From the NCBI RefSeq assembly GCF_008728515.1, contig NC_044976.1:216505467-216569466 (forward strand): DNA of 64,000 nt, given 5' to 3'. The stretch is from Papio anubis. Lineage: Eukaryota > Chordata > Mammalia > Primates > Cercopithecidae. Positions within the stretch are counted from its first letter, which is position 1, and each line of letters opens with the position of its first letter. A model generated the notes under the pieces. The model made no database searches. It was given only the letters and a program-made list of their open reading frames with translations, and was not told the origin of the DNA. The position numbers and the translations under genes were made by a program. Of the stretch, positions 10,814-22,314 are shown one piece after another.

Positions 10814-11870
10814 AGAAAAGTCCATTTCAGGGGAAGAATTCAAGCATGCTATAGAAATTTGCATAAGTAAAAATGAGTCAAATGCTGATAGCTAAGGCAA
10901 TAGGGAAAAGGCCTCAAAAGCATTTCAGAGACTTGGCAAGAGGCTCTCCCATCACAGGCCCAGAGGCCTAGGAGGGAAAAATGATTTTATGGACCATGAC
11001 CAGGGCTCACCCTGCACAGCCTTGGAATATAACTCCCTGCATCCCAGCCATTCCAGCTCCAGCCTTGGCTCAAAAAGGCCTAGGCACAGTTCAGGCCACT
11101 GCTTCAGAGGGTGCAAGCTGTAAGTCTGGTGGCTTCCACGTGGTGTTAAGCCTGTTGGTGTACAGAATACAAGAGTTGAGGCCTGGAAGCCTCTGCCTAG
11201 ATTTCAGAGAATATATGGGAAAGCCTGGGTATTTAGGTAGAAGTCTGCTACAGAGGCAGATCCCACATGGGGAACCTCTACTAGGGCTGTGTGGAGGGGA
11301 AATGTGCAGCCCCCACACAGAGTCCCCACCAGGGCACTGCCTAGTGGAGTTGTAAGAAGGGGGCCACCGTCCTGTAGACCCTGGAATGGTAGATCCACTG
11401 GCAGCTTGCTCCCTGCATCTGGAAAAGCTGCAGGCAATCAACACCAGTTCATGAGATCAGCCACTGGGGGCAAACCCTGCAAAGTCACAGGTGGAGCTGC
11501 CCAGGGTCTTGGGAGCCCATCCCTTGCACCAGTGTGCTACGGATTTGAGACATAAAGTCAAAAGAGATTATTTTGGAGTTTTAAGATTTATGACTGCCCT
11601 GCTGTGTTTCAAACTTGCATGGGGCAAGGAGCCCCTTTCTTTTGGCCAATGTCTCCCTTTTACAAAAGGATTATTTACCCAATGCCTATGTCCCCATTTT
11701 ATCTTGAGAATAACTAACTTCTTTTTGATTTTACGAGTTCATAGGTGAAAGAGGCTTGCTTTGTCACAGATGAGAATTTGGACTTTGGACTTTTGAGTTA
11801 ATGCTAGGATGAGTTTGGACTTTGGGGCACTGTTGGGAAGGCATGATTATGTTTTGCAATGTAAGAATAA
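10814..11870 (+). mobile_element. MaLR internal sequence, second part
   Basis: Resumes the MST/THE1 internal sequence after the L1: 'gaagaattcaagcatgct', 'agaaatttgcataagtaa', and near the end 'ggacttttgagttaatgc' and 'actgttgggaaggcatgatt', which normally lie just before the 3' LTR. The 3' LTR is missing. Frames of 85-124 codons here are interrupted and lack a recognisable domain. Confidence 0.7.
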
Positions 11871-12724
11871 ATTAACACAGATGGCATTTCTGGATGTGCC
11901 CTGGACCAGAGGGGAGCCTGTTGCCCTGAAGGGTGAGTCTAGGTCAGGCAAAATTTACCACAAGCTGAATGGAGAGCCCTTGGGCCTTCAGGGAACATCA
12001 GTGGCAGTCTTGCAGTACTGCCCATGGGCCAGTGGCAGTGGCCATGGGGTGAGGCTCCTCTGCCTTTGGAAAAGAGAGGAAAAGTGGGAAGGACTACATC
12101 TTGTGGCTGGAGTGCTAGCTCAGCTGCAGAACAATATCACACTAGGTAGTCTTCTAACGTTTTTGACATTAGTCCCTGCCTCCCAGACAGCACCTCTGGA
12201 CATGTCCCTGGCCTGGAGGAGCTCACCACGCTGAAGGAACAAACACAGGATTGGCTGACTTTGCCACATGCTGATTGTGGAGCCCCAGAGCTTTGAGCAA
12301 ACAAAGGCCGTAGCGAGAAAGGGGTTACAGCAGGCCTTGGGTAAGACCCAGTTCTGTGCTTGTTTTGGGACTGACCCAGCACAGCTTTAGAAGTGGTGGC
12401 CATAGGGGTACTTGTGTCACTCCACTGCCAGCTCTAGGTGGCTCAGAACAGAGAGAGACTGTTTAGAAGAAAGTAAGAAAAGAAAACCAGAGTCTTTGCC
12501 TTGTAAATCAGAGAATCCTTCCAGATCTTGTGCAAGACCATCAAGGCAGTACTTCCATGAGTCTGCAAGAACCACAGCATCAGTGGGCTTAGGGTGCCCC
12601 CTAAAGCAGATACAACTTAGATCATAACGCCCAAGTCCTTTTGAATATCTGAAAAGCCTTCCCAAGAAGAATGGGAACAAACAAGCCCAGACTATAAAGA
12701 CTACAATAAATACCTAATTATTTA
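11871..12724 (+). mobile_element. L1 5'UTR, second part
   Basis: Continuation of the 7210-8338 element: 'gcatttctggatgtgccctg', 'gagagcccttgggccttcag' and a GC-richer, ATG-poor leader ending at the ORF1 start. Phrases shared with the first part support a single L1 interrupted by the MaLR. Confidence 0.6.
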
Positions 12725-13722
12725 ATGTCTAGGCACAGACAAACATTTACAAGTATCAAGATCATCCAGGAAAACATGACCTCACCAAATGAACTAAATA
12801 AGGCAACAGAGATCAATCCTGGAGAAACAGAGATATGTGGCCTTTCAGACAGAGAATTCAAAATAGATGTGTTAAAGGAATGCAAAGAAATTCAAGATAA
12901 TACAGAAAAGGAATTCAGAATTCTATCAGATAAATTTAAAAAAGAGGTTGAAATAATTAAAAACAATCAAGCAGAAATCCTAGAAGTGAAAAATACACTT
13001 GGCACACTAAAACATGCATTAGAATTTGTTAATAGCAGAATTGATCAAGCAGAATAAAGAATTAGTGAGCATAAAGACAGGCTGTTTTAAAATATGCAGT
13101 CAGAGGAGACTAAAGAAAAAAAGAATAAAAAAGAATTAGGCACATCTATAAGATCTAGAAAATAGCCTCAAAAGGGCAAATCTGAGAATTGTTGGCTATA
13201 AAGAGGAGGTAGAGAAAGATAGAGGTAGAAGGTTTATACAGAGAAACAACACAGAACTCCCCAAACCTAGAGAACATATCAATATCCAACTAAAGAAGGT
13301 TACGTATTAGATCAAGCAGACTTAACCCAAAGAAGACTACCTCAAGGCATTTAATAATCAAACTCCCAAAGGTCAACAATAAAGAAAGGATCCTAAAAGA
13401 AGCAAGAGAAAAGAAACAACACTCAATAGAGCTTCAATATGCCTGGCAGCAGACTTTTTAGTGGAAACCTTATAAGCCAGAAGAGAATGGCATGATTTAT
13501 TTAACGTGCTGAACAAGAAGGGGGAAAAAACCAAAAATCAAAAAACGACTTTTATCCCAGAGTAGTATATCTGGCAAAGATATCCTCCAAATATTTGAAG
13601 AATATTTGGGAGGGAGAAATATGACTTTCCCAGACAAACAAAAGCTAAGAGATTTCATCAACACCAGAACTGTCCTCCAAGAAATGCCAAAGGGATTACT
13701 TCAATCAGAAAGAAAAGAATGT
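12725..13722 (+). pseudogene. L1 ORF1 relic (RNA-binding coiled-coil protein), broken
   Basis: A 110-codon frame (12725-13057) has a charged, Lys/Glu-rich helix pattern and the motif NSRIDQAE, shared with L1 ORF1 proteins just after their coiled coil. It then hits a stop (TAA at 13055-13057). Homology continues, frameshifted, to 13722 ('cctcaaggcatttaataatc', 'cagacaaacaaaagctaaga'). L1 ORF1p normally trimerises and coats L1 RNA; this copy cannot encode a full protein. Confidence 0.7.
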
Positions 13723-14048
13723 GGCCGGGCACAGTGGTTCACACCTGTAATCCTTGCACTTTGGGAGGCCAAGGTGAGTGGATCACCTGAAGTCAGGAGT
13801 TCAAGACCAGCCTGGCCAACATGTTGAAACCCCATCTCTACTAAAAATACAAAAAGTAGCTGGATGTGGTGGTGGGCACCTGTAATCCCAGCTACTCTGG
13901 AGGCTGAGGCAGGAGAATTGCTTGAACCCAGGAGGTGGAGGAGGTTGCAGTGAGCAGAGATCATACCACTGCACTCCAGTGAAAGAAAGAAAAAGAGAGA
14001 GAGAGAGAAGAAAGAAAAAGAAAGAGGAAGGAAGGAAGAAAGAAAGAT
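13723..14048 (+). mobile_element. AluS-like, sense, GA-rich tail
   Basis: Sense Alu starting GGCCGGGCACAG; it loses its last ~25 bases after 'actgcactccagt'. The tail has become a (GAAA/GAGA/GGAA)n purine microsatellite at 13980-14048. Confidence 0.92.
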
Positions 14049-14240
14049 TGGTTTGTTGGTTAAGGGGCAATAAGAAATCATCTGAAGGCACAAAACTACT
14101 GTTAATAGTAAATACACAAAGAAGCACAGAATATTATAACACTGTTACTGTGGTGTGTAAATTACTATTTTTAAACATTTATTTATTTTTACTAGAAAGT
14201 CAAGGACAATGTGTAAATTATTCTTAAGAAGAAAAATTAA
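14049..14240 (+). mobile_element. L1 inter-ORF region, end of the same L1
   Basis: 'gcaataagaaatcatctgaa' and 'atattataacactgttactg' match the L1 stretch downstream of ORF1. The L1 sequence fades by about 14240. Confidence 0.55.
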
Positions 14241-14756
14241 ATGATGTCCCAGCACCTACATAGCACCAGGCTCTCCCCAAGAGTCTCCCCAGCAAAAAGG
14301 GCCTCCCAGACCATACTATTGTTGGTGAGTTGTTTTGTCTTCATATATAGGATAGACTTCATATTCTCATTTTCAGTGGTTGTAACATGGATAAACAACC
14401 CTCTATTGGTATGGTTCCATATGCTTGTGGTCAATAGCTATGCCACAATTAGTCCTTTAGTGTTAATCTATGCTGATAAGCAAATATTCAAGATTGTTCA
14501 GACTCTTTGGAGGAGAATAATTAAGGTTTTTCAAAAGTGATGAAAATTTACAACTAGAAATGCATTTGATAGTCCCCCAAATAGTTTTACATGTTGCATA
14601 GGGTATTTCTCTGAATACATTCATTAAGGTTATTACTAACCCTGTGTTGTATCAATTATAACAATCTTTGTAATATGATTAATATGATTAGCAAATGCAA
14701 TTGAGTAAATTGTGCACATCAATCATATGTCTATAAGGATTTTGTTTCTTTGCTTT
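14241..14756. other. Unassigned sequence
   Basis: About 515 bases with overlapping short frames on both strands (a 99-codon + frame at 14241-14540) but no recognisable domain or repeat. Could be unique DNA. Confidence 0.35.
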
Positions 14757-15052
14757 CTTTTTTTTTTTTTTTGAGACGGAGTCTTGCTCTGTCACCCAGG
14801 CTGAAGTGCGGTGGCTCCATCTCGGCTCACTGCAAGCTCCACCTCCCGGGTTCCCACCATTCTCCTGCCTCAGCCTCCCGAGTAGGTGGGACTACAGGCG
14901 CCGCCACCACACTTGGCTAGTTTTTTGTATTTTTAGTAGAGACGGGGTTTCACTGTATTAGCCAGGATGGTCTCCATCTCCTGACCTCGTGATCTGCCCA
15001 CCTCGGCCTCTCAAAGTGCTGGGATTACAGGCTTGAGCCACCGCGACTGGCC
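14757..15052 (-). mobile_element. AluY (AluYR-like), antisense
   Basis: Antisense AluY with 'ggcttgagccaccgcgactgg' at its end. A few more changes than the other young copies. Confidence 0.92.
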
Positions 15053-15177
15053 ACACTATTCTCGTTTGTATATAAATATCCCGTTTTATTTGTCACACTT
15101 TTTTGATCTCCCATATGTATCTCCAATTCCCAACTTTGTTATTTCTTTGTTTTTATTTTTACTTATTTATATATATA

Positions 15178-15470
15178 TATTTTTTTGAGACAGGATTTCT
15201 CTCTGTGCCCTAGCCTGGGGTGCAATGGCACAATCATGTCTCACTGCTCCCTCGACCTCCTGGGCTCAAATGGTCCTCCCACCTCAGCCTCTGAATAGTT
15301 GGGATTACAGGCACACGCCACCACACCTGGCTAATTAAAAATTTTTTTTTGTAGAGACAGGGTCTCGCTATGTTGCTGAGGCTGGTCTCAAACTCCTCTG
15401 GCTCAAGTACTCCTCTTGCCTTGGCCTCTCAAAGTGTTGGATTATAGGTATGAGCCATCCTTCCTGATCT
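15178..15470 (-). mobile_element. AluJ-like, antisense
   Basis: Antisense old Alu with '(ta)n' then T tail, 'gagacaggatttctctctgt', linker 'aaaaattttttttt' and a decayed end 'ccttcctgatct'. Confidence 0.9.
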
Positions 15471-15553
15471 GACTTTATCATTTCTATAAAATTCAAAGTC
15501 TTTATTTCAAATATTGTATCTTTGTTTTCCCTCTTCTCTACTTACGAATTTTC

Positions 15554-15849
15554 TTTTTTTTTTTTTTTTTGACGGAGGCTCGCTCTGTCACCCAGACTGG
15601 AGTGAGCGGCGCCATCTTGGCTCACTGCAAGCTCCGCCTCCCGGGTTCCCGCCATTCTCCTGCCTCAGCCTCCCGAGTAGCTGGGACGACAGGCGCCCGA
15701 CACCTCGCCCGGCTAGTTTTTTGTATTTTTTAGTAGAGACGGGGTTTCACCGTGTTAGCCAGGATGGTCTCGATCTCCTGACCTCGTGATCCGCCCGTCT
15801 CGGCCTCCCAAAGTGCTGGGATTACAGGCTTGAGCCACCGCGCCCGGCC
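15554..15849 (-). mobile_element. AluY (AluYR type), antisense, with duplication
   Basis: Nearly intact AluY. Flanked by TACTTACGAATTTTC (15539-15553) and TACTTCTGAATTTTC (15850-15864), a 15-bp target-site duplication with two differences. Confidence 0.94.
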
Positions 15850-16059
15850 TACTTCTGAATTTTCAACATGATTTAAATTAGACCTGCTCATTTGATTATT
15901 TGTATCTCCTAATCTCTTTCATATATTTTAGATCTCTCTGCTTTCTCAGCTGCATTCTAAACATTTTATTCAGCCAAGTAGCTTAGTTATCATTTTACCT
16001 GAAGTCTGTATCAACTGCCATTTAACAATTCAATTTATTTTCATGGCTTTGATGCCAGT

Positions 16060-17905
16060 TTATTTATTTTTTATATTTGTATGTTGATACATAATATGTG
16101 TACATATTTATGTCATATGTATAATATTTTGTTATATGCATACAGTGTATAATGATCAAGTTGGTGTATAGGGTATTCATCAACCCAAATTTTTATTTTT
16201 AATGTTACAAAAATTTTTTGGAGATAGGGTTTCACTCCCTCACCCAGGCTGGAGTGCAGTGGTGTAATAATGACTCACTGTAGTCTCAACCCCCTGGGCT
16301 GAAGAAATTTTCCCACCTCAGCCTCCTAAGTAACTGGGACTGCAGGTGTATACCACCACACCTGGCTGATTATTATTATTGTTTTTGTAGAGTTGGGATA
16401 TCATTCTTGCTCAGGCTAGTCTCAAAATCCTGGCCTCAAATATCCCACTCCCTTGACCTCCCAAAGTGCTGGGATTACAGAAATGAGTGAGAGTGTCCAG
16501 CCTGTTATTTCTATGTGTTGGAAACCTTTCAGTTCTCTATTCAAGCTATTTTGAAATATACAATACATTGTAATATATAGTCAGTTACTCTGCTATCAAA
16601 TAATAAAACATTTCTTTTATCTAACTGTATGTTTGTACCCATTAACAACCTCTCTTCTTCCATCAGCACCCATCTACACATACTTCTCAGTCTCTGGTAG
16701 CTATCATTTTTCTCTCTATTTCCATGAGATCAACTTTTTTTGCTCCCACATATAAGTGAAACTATTCAATATTTGTCCTTCTGTGCCTGGCATATATCAC
16801 TTAACAAAATGACATCCATTTATATCCATGTTGCTGCAAATAACAAAATTTCAGTTTTTTTAAAGGCATAGTAGTAGTTTATTGTGCACATACACTACAT
16901 TTTCATTCATTGATGGACAATTTGGTTGATCTCATGTCTTTGCTATTGTAAATACTGTTGTGATAAACATGCAAATGTAGGCATCCCTTTGATATATGGA
17001 TTTCCTTTTCTTTTGATAAATACCCAGTAGTGGGATTGCTAGATGCTATGGTAGTTTTTTTTGTTTGTTTGTTTTCTTTTTTTTTTTTGTAGAAATCTCT
17101 ATACTCTTTTTCCATAGTGGCTGTACTGACTTACATTGCCACCAACAGTATATAAGTTTTATTTTCTCCACATTCTTGCCAACATCTCTTATGTTTTCCT
17201 TTTAATAATAGTCATTTTAACTGGGGTAAGATGATATCTCATTCTGGTTTTGATTTATATTTCCCTTGTGACTGGTAATGTTGAGCATTAAAAAAAAACC
17301 TGTTAGCCATTTGCACTTCTCCTTTTGCAAGATGTCTATTTATGTCCTTTGCGCACTTTTTAATGTGATTGCTTTTTACTATTTGAGTATATTTTGGATG
17401 TTAGTTCTTTGTCAGATGAATAGTTTGCAAATATTTTCTCCCATTCAACAAGCTGTTTCTTTGCTACATTGATTGTTTTCTTTGCCTTGTAGAAGGTTTT
17501 TTATTTAATAATATTTTCGCATTTGTCTGCTTTTGTTTTTGTTTTCATTGTGTGTGTTTTTGGTGTCTTAGCCATAAAATATTTGCCTAAACTAATGTTC
17601 TGAAGTGTTTTCTGTGTATTTTTATCTAATAGTTTCATAGTTTCAGGTCTTAGGTATAAGTTCATAATTCATCTTCAGTTGGTTTTTGTTTATGGTGAGA
17701 AATAGGGGTCCAGTTTCATACTTTTGCATGTAGATATCCAGTTTTCCCAGCACCATTAATTGAAAATAATGTCCAACACCCAGTGTATGTTCTTGGAGCC
17801 TTTGTGGAAAACCAGTTGGCTGTAAATACATGGATTTATTTCTCAGTTCTATACTCTGTTCCATTGGACTATGTGTCTTTTAAACTCAATACCATGCTAT
17901 TGTTG
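16060..17905 (-). mobile_element. L1 (L1MA/L1MB type) 3' end, antisense
   Basis: Antisense L1 3'UTR and ORF2 C-terminus: 'gtgtataatgatcaagttgg', 'gtgaaactattcaatatttg', 'aaatacccagtagtgggatt', through 'tctgttccattggactatgt'. Interrupted by an AluJ at 16211-16503. Several short - strand frames (for example 17643-17864) are ORF2 debris. Confidence 0.85.
16211..16503 (-). mobile_element. AluJ-like, antisense, in the L1
   Basis: Antisense old Alu ('ggagatagggtttcactccc' ... 'gagtgagagtgtccagcct') with a TTATTATTATTG linker. It sits within the L1 3'UTR, which continues on both sides. Confidence 0.88.
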
Positions 17906-17939
17906 TTACTTTTGCCTTTTAATATATTTTATTTACTTT

Positions 17940-18510
17940 TCTTTTTCTCTTTTTCTTTCTTTTGGTTTTAATTTTTGTGGGTACATAGTAGGTATACATA
18001 TTTATGGGGTACATGAGATGGGGTGTGATACAGGCATGCAATGTGAAATAATCACAGCATAGAGAACGGGGCATCTGTCCCCTCAAGCATTTATCCTTTG
18101 AATCACAAACAACCCAATTACACCCTTTAAATTATTTTAAAATGTACAATTAAATTATTATTGACTGTAGCCACCCTGTTGTGGCATCAAATAGTAGGTC
18201 TTATTCATTGCTTCTAATTATTTTTTGTATCCATTAACAATCCTCACCTCCCCCCAACACACATCCCTCAATGACCCTTCCAGTCTCTGGAAACCATCCT
18301 TCGACTCTCTATGTCCATGGATTCAATTGTTGTGATTTTTAGATCGCACAAATAAGTGAGAACATATGACATTTAGCTCTCTGTGCCTGGATTATTTAAT
18401 TAAACATAATGATGTCCAGTTCCATTCATGTTGTTGCAAAGGACTGAATCTCATTTTTTTTTTTTTTTTTTTTTTTGCTTAATAATACTCCATTGTGTAT
18501 ATGTACCATG
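17940..18510 (-). mobile_element. L1 3' end fragment, antisense
   Basis: A second antisense L1 3' terminus: 'tttttgtgggtacatagtag', 'gtatacatatttatggggta', then 'cacaaataagtgagaacata' and 'tactccattgtgtatatgta'. A 24-T run at about 18454-18477 lies within it. The fragment ends where a third L1 3' end begins. Confidence 0.82.
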
Positions 18511-21500
18511 TTTTTTAAGATTTAGTTTTTATTTCAATATGCCTTGGGGAACAGGTGGTGTTTGATTACATGAATAAATTCTTTAGTGGTGATTTCCGAG
18601 ATTTTGGTATACCCATCACACAAGTAGTGTACACTGTGCCCAATGTGTAGTCATTTATCCCTCACCCTCCTTCCACCCTTTCCCCCAAGTTCCCAAAGTC
18701 CATTGTATCATTCTTATGCTTTTGTGTTCTCATAGCTTAGCTCCCACTTATGAGTGAGAACATACGATGTTTGGTTGTCCATTCCTGAATTACTTTACTT
18801 AGAATAATAGTCTCCAATTCCATTCAGGTTGCTGCAAATGCCATTATTTCATTGGCTGAGGTAATATTCCATGGTATATATGTACCACATTTTCTTTATC
18901 CATTTGTTGGTTGATGGGACATTTTTTTCTGCAGTTGCGAATTGTGCTGCTATAAACATGCATGGGCAAATATCTTTTTCATATAATGACTTCTTTTCCC
19001 CTGGGTAGATACCCAATAGGATTGCTGGATCAAATGGTAGATCTACTTTTAGTTCTTTAGGGAATCTCCACGTTGTTTTCCATCCTGGTTGTACTAGTTT
19101 ACATTCCCATCAGCCATGTAAAAGTATTCCCATTTCACCACATCCACGCCAACATATATTATTTTTTGATTTTTTTATTATGGCCATTCTTTCAGGAGTG
19201 GGGTGGTATTGCATTGCAGTTTTGATCTCCATTTCCCTATTAGGGATGTTGAGCATTTTTCCATAGCTTCTTGGCCATTTGTCGATCTGTTTTTGAGATT
19301 TCATGTCCTTAGCCCACTTTTTGATGGGATTATTTGTTTTGTTCTTGCTGATTTCTTTGTAGATTCTGGATATTAGTCTTTTGTCAGATGTAGAGATTGT
19401 GAAAATTTTCTCCCACTCTGTAAGTTGTCTGTTAACTCTGCTGATTCTTTTGCTCTGCCAAAACTTTTTAGTTTAATGAAGTCCCAACTATTTATCTTTG
19501 TTTTTGTTGCATTTGCTTTTGGGTTCTTGGTCATGAAGTTTTTGCCTAAGTCAATGTCTAAAAGGGTTTTGCTTTTTTTTATGGTGCCAATTTTAAACAG
19601 TTTTTATTTAAGACACTGATTTTCTGGTTAAAATACAGTATTTATAAAGTGCAATGTTATTTCCTTCCCCTGTGCATATGTTCCATATTCAAGTATTGAG
19701 AATGCCCAGTAACTTACTATAGTAGCTGGACTTTTAAAAACTGCCACAGAATTTGCTGCAAATTTAGGTCCTTCAATGTTTTAAAATGTGTGGAACAATG
19801 CTACATCTATACTTAGCTTAATCAACCTCTTCAATGGTGGGCCCTGAGGAAGCACCATCAGAGGGAGGACCTCCACCACCAGGGAGTCCCCCAGGCATTC
19901 CTCCTGGCATGCCTCCTGCACTCTGGTACACTTGGTAATGATGGAGTTACGGACTTTCTCCAGCTCTTTCTGCTGATGTTCAAATTCTTTCTTCTCAGCA
20001 GTCTGATTCTTATTGAGCCAGTTGATAATTTTATTACACTTGTCCAGAATCTTCTGTTTGTCTTCATCATTAATCTTGCCTTGAAGTTTCTCATCTTCGA
20101 CAGTTGCTTTCACGTTGAATACATATGACTCAAGTGAATTCTTAGATGATACTTCATCCCTCTGCTTCTCATCTTCAGCTCTGTACATCTCAGCTTCCTG
20201 GACCATACATTCAATGTCTTCCTTGCTCAAACGGCCCTTGTCATTAGTGATAGTAATCTTGTTCTCTTTTCCTGTACTCTTGTCCACAGCAGAGACATTG
20301 AGCATCAATGTCAAAAGTTGGCATCAATGTCAAAAGTGACTTCAATCTGAGGAACATCACAGGGTGCAGGAAGTATGCCTGTGAGTTCACACTTGCCAAG
20401 CAGGTTATCCTTGGTCATGGCACGCTCACCTTCATAAACCTGAATAAGCACACCAGGCTGGTTGTCAGAATAGGTAGTGAAGGTCTGTGTCTGCTTGGTA
20501 GGAATGGTAGTATTACGCTTGATGAGGACAGTGATGACTCCACCAGCAGTTCCAATACTGAGGGCAAGAAGAGAGACATCTAAGAGCACCAAATCTTGGA
20601 CATTTTCAGACTTGTCTCCAGATAGGATGGCTACCTGGACAGCTGCACCATAAGCAAGAACTTCACCAGGATTGATGCTCTTATTTGGTTCTTTTCCATT
20701 GATGAAGTCTAGGAGAAGCTTCTGAATCTTGGGGATATGAGTAGAACTACCAAACAGGACAATATCATGAATCTGTGACTTATCTAGTTTGGCATCTTGA
20801 AGGGCTTTCTCTGTGGGGTCTAGGGTGCTATGGAACAGGTCGGCATTCTGTTCTTCAAATTGGGCATGGGCACTGGACGTATAGAAGTTGATTCCTTCAC
20901 AGAGAGAATCAATCTCAATACTGGCCTGGGTGCTGGAAGAGAGAGTATGCTTAGCATGTTCACAAGCAGTGTGGAGGCATCTTACAGCTCTCTTGTTCTC
21001 ACTGATGTTCTTCTTATGCTTGCACTTGAACTCAGCAATCAAATGGTTGACATTCAATTGTCAAAGTTTTCTCCACCCAAGTGGGTGTTTCTGACTGTAG
21101 ATTTAACCTCAAAGATTCCATCCTCAATAGTGAGGAATGACACAGCAAAAGAGTCACCTCTCAGGTCAAAGATCAGCACGTTTCTTTCAGCTCCAACCTT
21201 TTTGTCTAAGTCATAAGCAATAGCAGCAGCAGTTGGCTCATTGATAATTCTAAGTACATTGAGACCAGCAATAGTTCCAGCATCTTTGGAACCTGACGCT
21301 GAGAGTCATTAAAGTAAGCTGGCACTGTGACCATAGCATTGCTAACAGTATTGCCAAGGTATGCTTCTGCAATGTCCTTCATCTTTATTGGAACCATAGA
21401 GGGCACCTCCTCTGGGTAGAAGCTTTTGGTCTCTGCCTTGTATTCCACTTGGACCTTGGGCCCGCCAGCATCATTCAACATGAGGGGCCAATGCTTCATA

Positions 21501-22245
21501 TCAGACTGGATAACAGCATCATCAAATCTGCATCCAATCAGACATTTGGCATCAAAAACCATGTTGGTGGGGTTTATTGCAACTTGATTCTTTGTGGCAC
21601 CACGGATCAATCATTCCGTGTCTGTAAAGGCGACATAGCTTGGAGTGGTTCTGTTTCCCTGATCATTGGCAATTATCTCTACTTTTCTGTGCTGGAAAAC
21701 ACCCACACAAAAGTAGGTGGTGCCAATATCAATATCAACTGCAGGTCCCTTCAACATGGCTGCTGGTTTGTAGACCTGGCTCCAACTACAAAGAAAGACA
21801 CAGAAACCCTGAGAGCTGCAGGTGAGTTCAGTGACAGAAGGGTTTTTTCTGATGTCATCTTGTAGAAGCTTTATGGTGTCAGGTCTTAGATTTAAGTCTT
21901 TGATCCATCGTGGATTGACTTTTTTTATAAGGGGAGAGGTGAGGATCCAGTTTCATTCTTCTACATGTGACTTGCCAGTTATCCCAGCACATTTGTTGAA
22001 TAGGGTGTCCTTTCCTCACTTTATGTTTTTGTTCGGTTTTTTGAAGATCAGTTGGCTGTAAGTATTTCGTTTTACTTCTTGGTTCTCTATACTCTTCCAT
22101 TGGTCTATGTGCCTATTTTTATACCAGTACCTTGCTGTTTTGGTGACTATGGCCTTACAGTATAGTTTGAAGTTGGATAATGTGATGCTTCCAGATTTGT
22201 TCTTTTTGCTTCATCTTGCTTTGGCTATGCAGGCCCTTTCTTGGT
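18511..22245 (-). mobile_element. L1 (L1PB/L1MA type), antisense, split by a retropseudogene
   Basis: Antisense L1 from its 3'UTR ('taagatttagtttttattt') through the ORF2 C-terminal region ('gatacccaataggattgctg', 'gtagattctggatattagtc'). It is interrupted at 19572-21835 by an HSPA8 cDNA copy and resumes with 'caggtcttagatttaagtct' up to 'ggctatgcaggccctttctt'. Confidence 0.85.
19573..21835 (-). pseudogene. HSPA8 (HSC70) processed pseudogene
   Basis: Intronless antisense copy of the mRNA for the constitutive Hsp70 chaperone HSPA8. The start codon position is 21757-21755, the stop 19820-19818, a span of 1,940 bp against 1,941 expected for 646 codons. About 80 bp of 5'UTR and the whole 3'UTR are present, ending in the poly(A) remnant (T8 at 19573-19580). 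Frames at 21610-21206, 21057-20311 and 20314-19781 each cover a part: the ATPase domain ('ANDQGN', 'QSDMKHWP', 'YFNDSQRQ' remnants), the substrate-binding domain and the lid. A frameshift with premature stop soon after the start (around 21610-21635), a frameshift near 21206 and many substitutions make it non-coding. Target-site repeats AAAGGGTTTT (19562-19571) and GAAGGGTTTT (21837-21846) flank it. I am confident of HSPA8 over HSPA1 because the UTRs match. Confidence 0.95.
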
Positions 22246-22314
22246 TCTCAAGTGATCCTCCTGCCTTGGCCTCCCAAAGTTCTTGGATTACAGGCATGAA
22301 CCACTGCACCCAGC
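22246..22314 (-). mobile_element. Alu 5'-end fragment, antisense
   Basis: About 69 bases: 'ctcaagtgatcctcctgcct' to 'actgcacccagc'. Only the first part of an Alu arm is present, joined directly to L1 on both sides. Confidence 0.8.

Noticed and set aside
13980..14048. Purine-rich repeat as a separate locus
   Set aside because: It is the decayed A-tail of the adjacent Alu.
19781..21610. Three long - strand frames as possible Hsp70 genes
   Set aside because: They are consecutive pieces of one frameshifted HSPA8 cDNA copy with poly(A) and target-site repeats, so a processed pseudogene.
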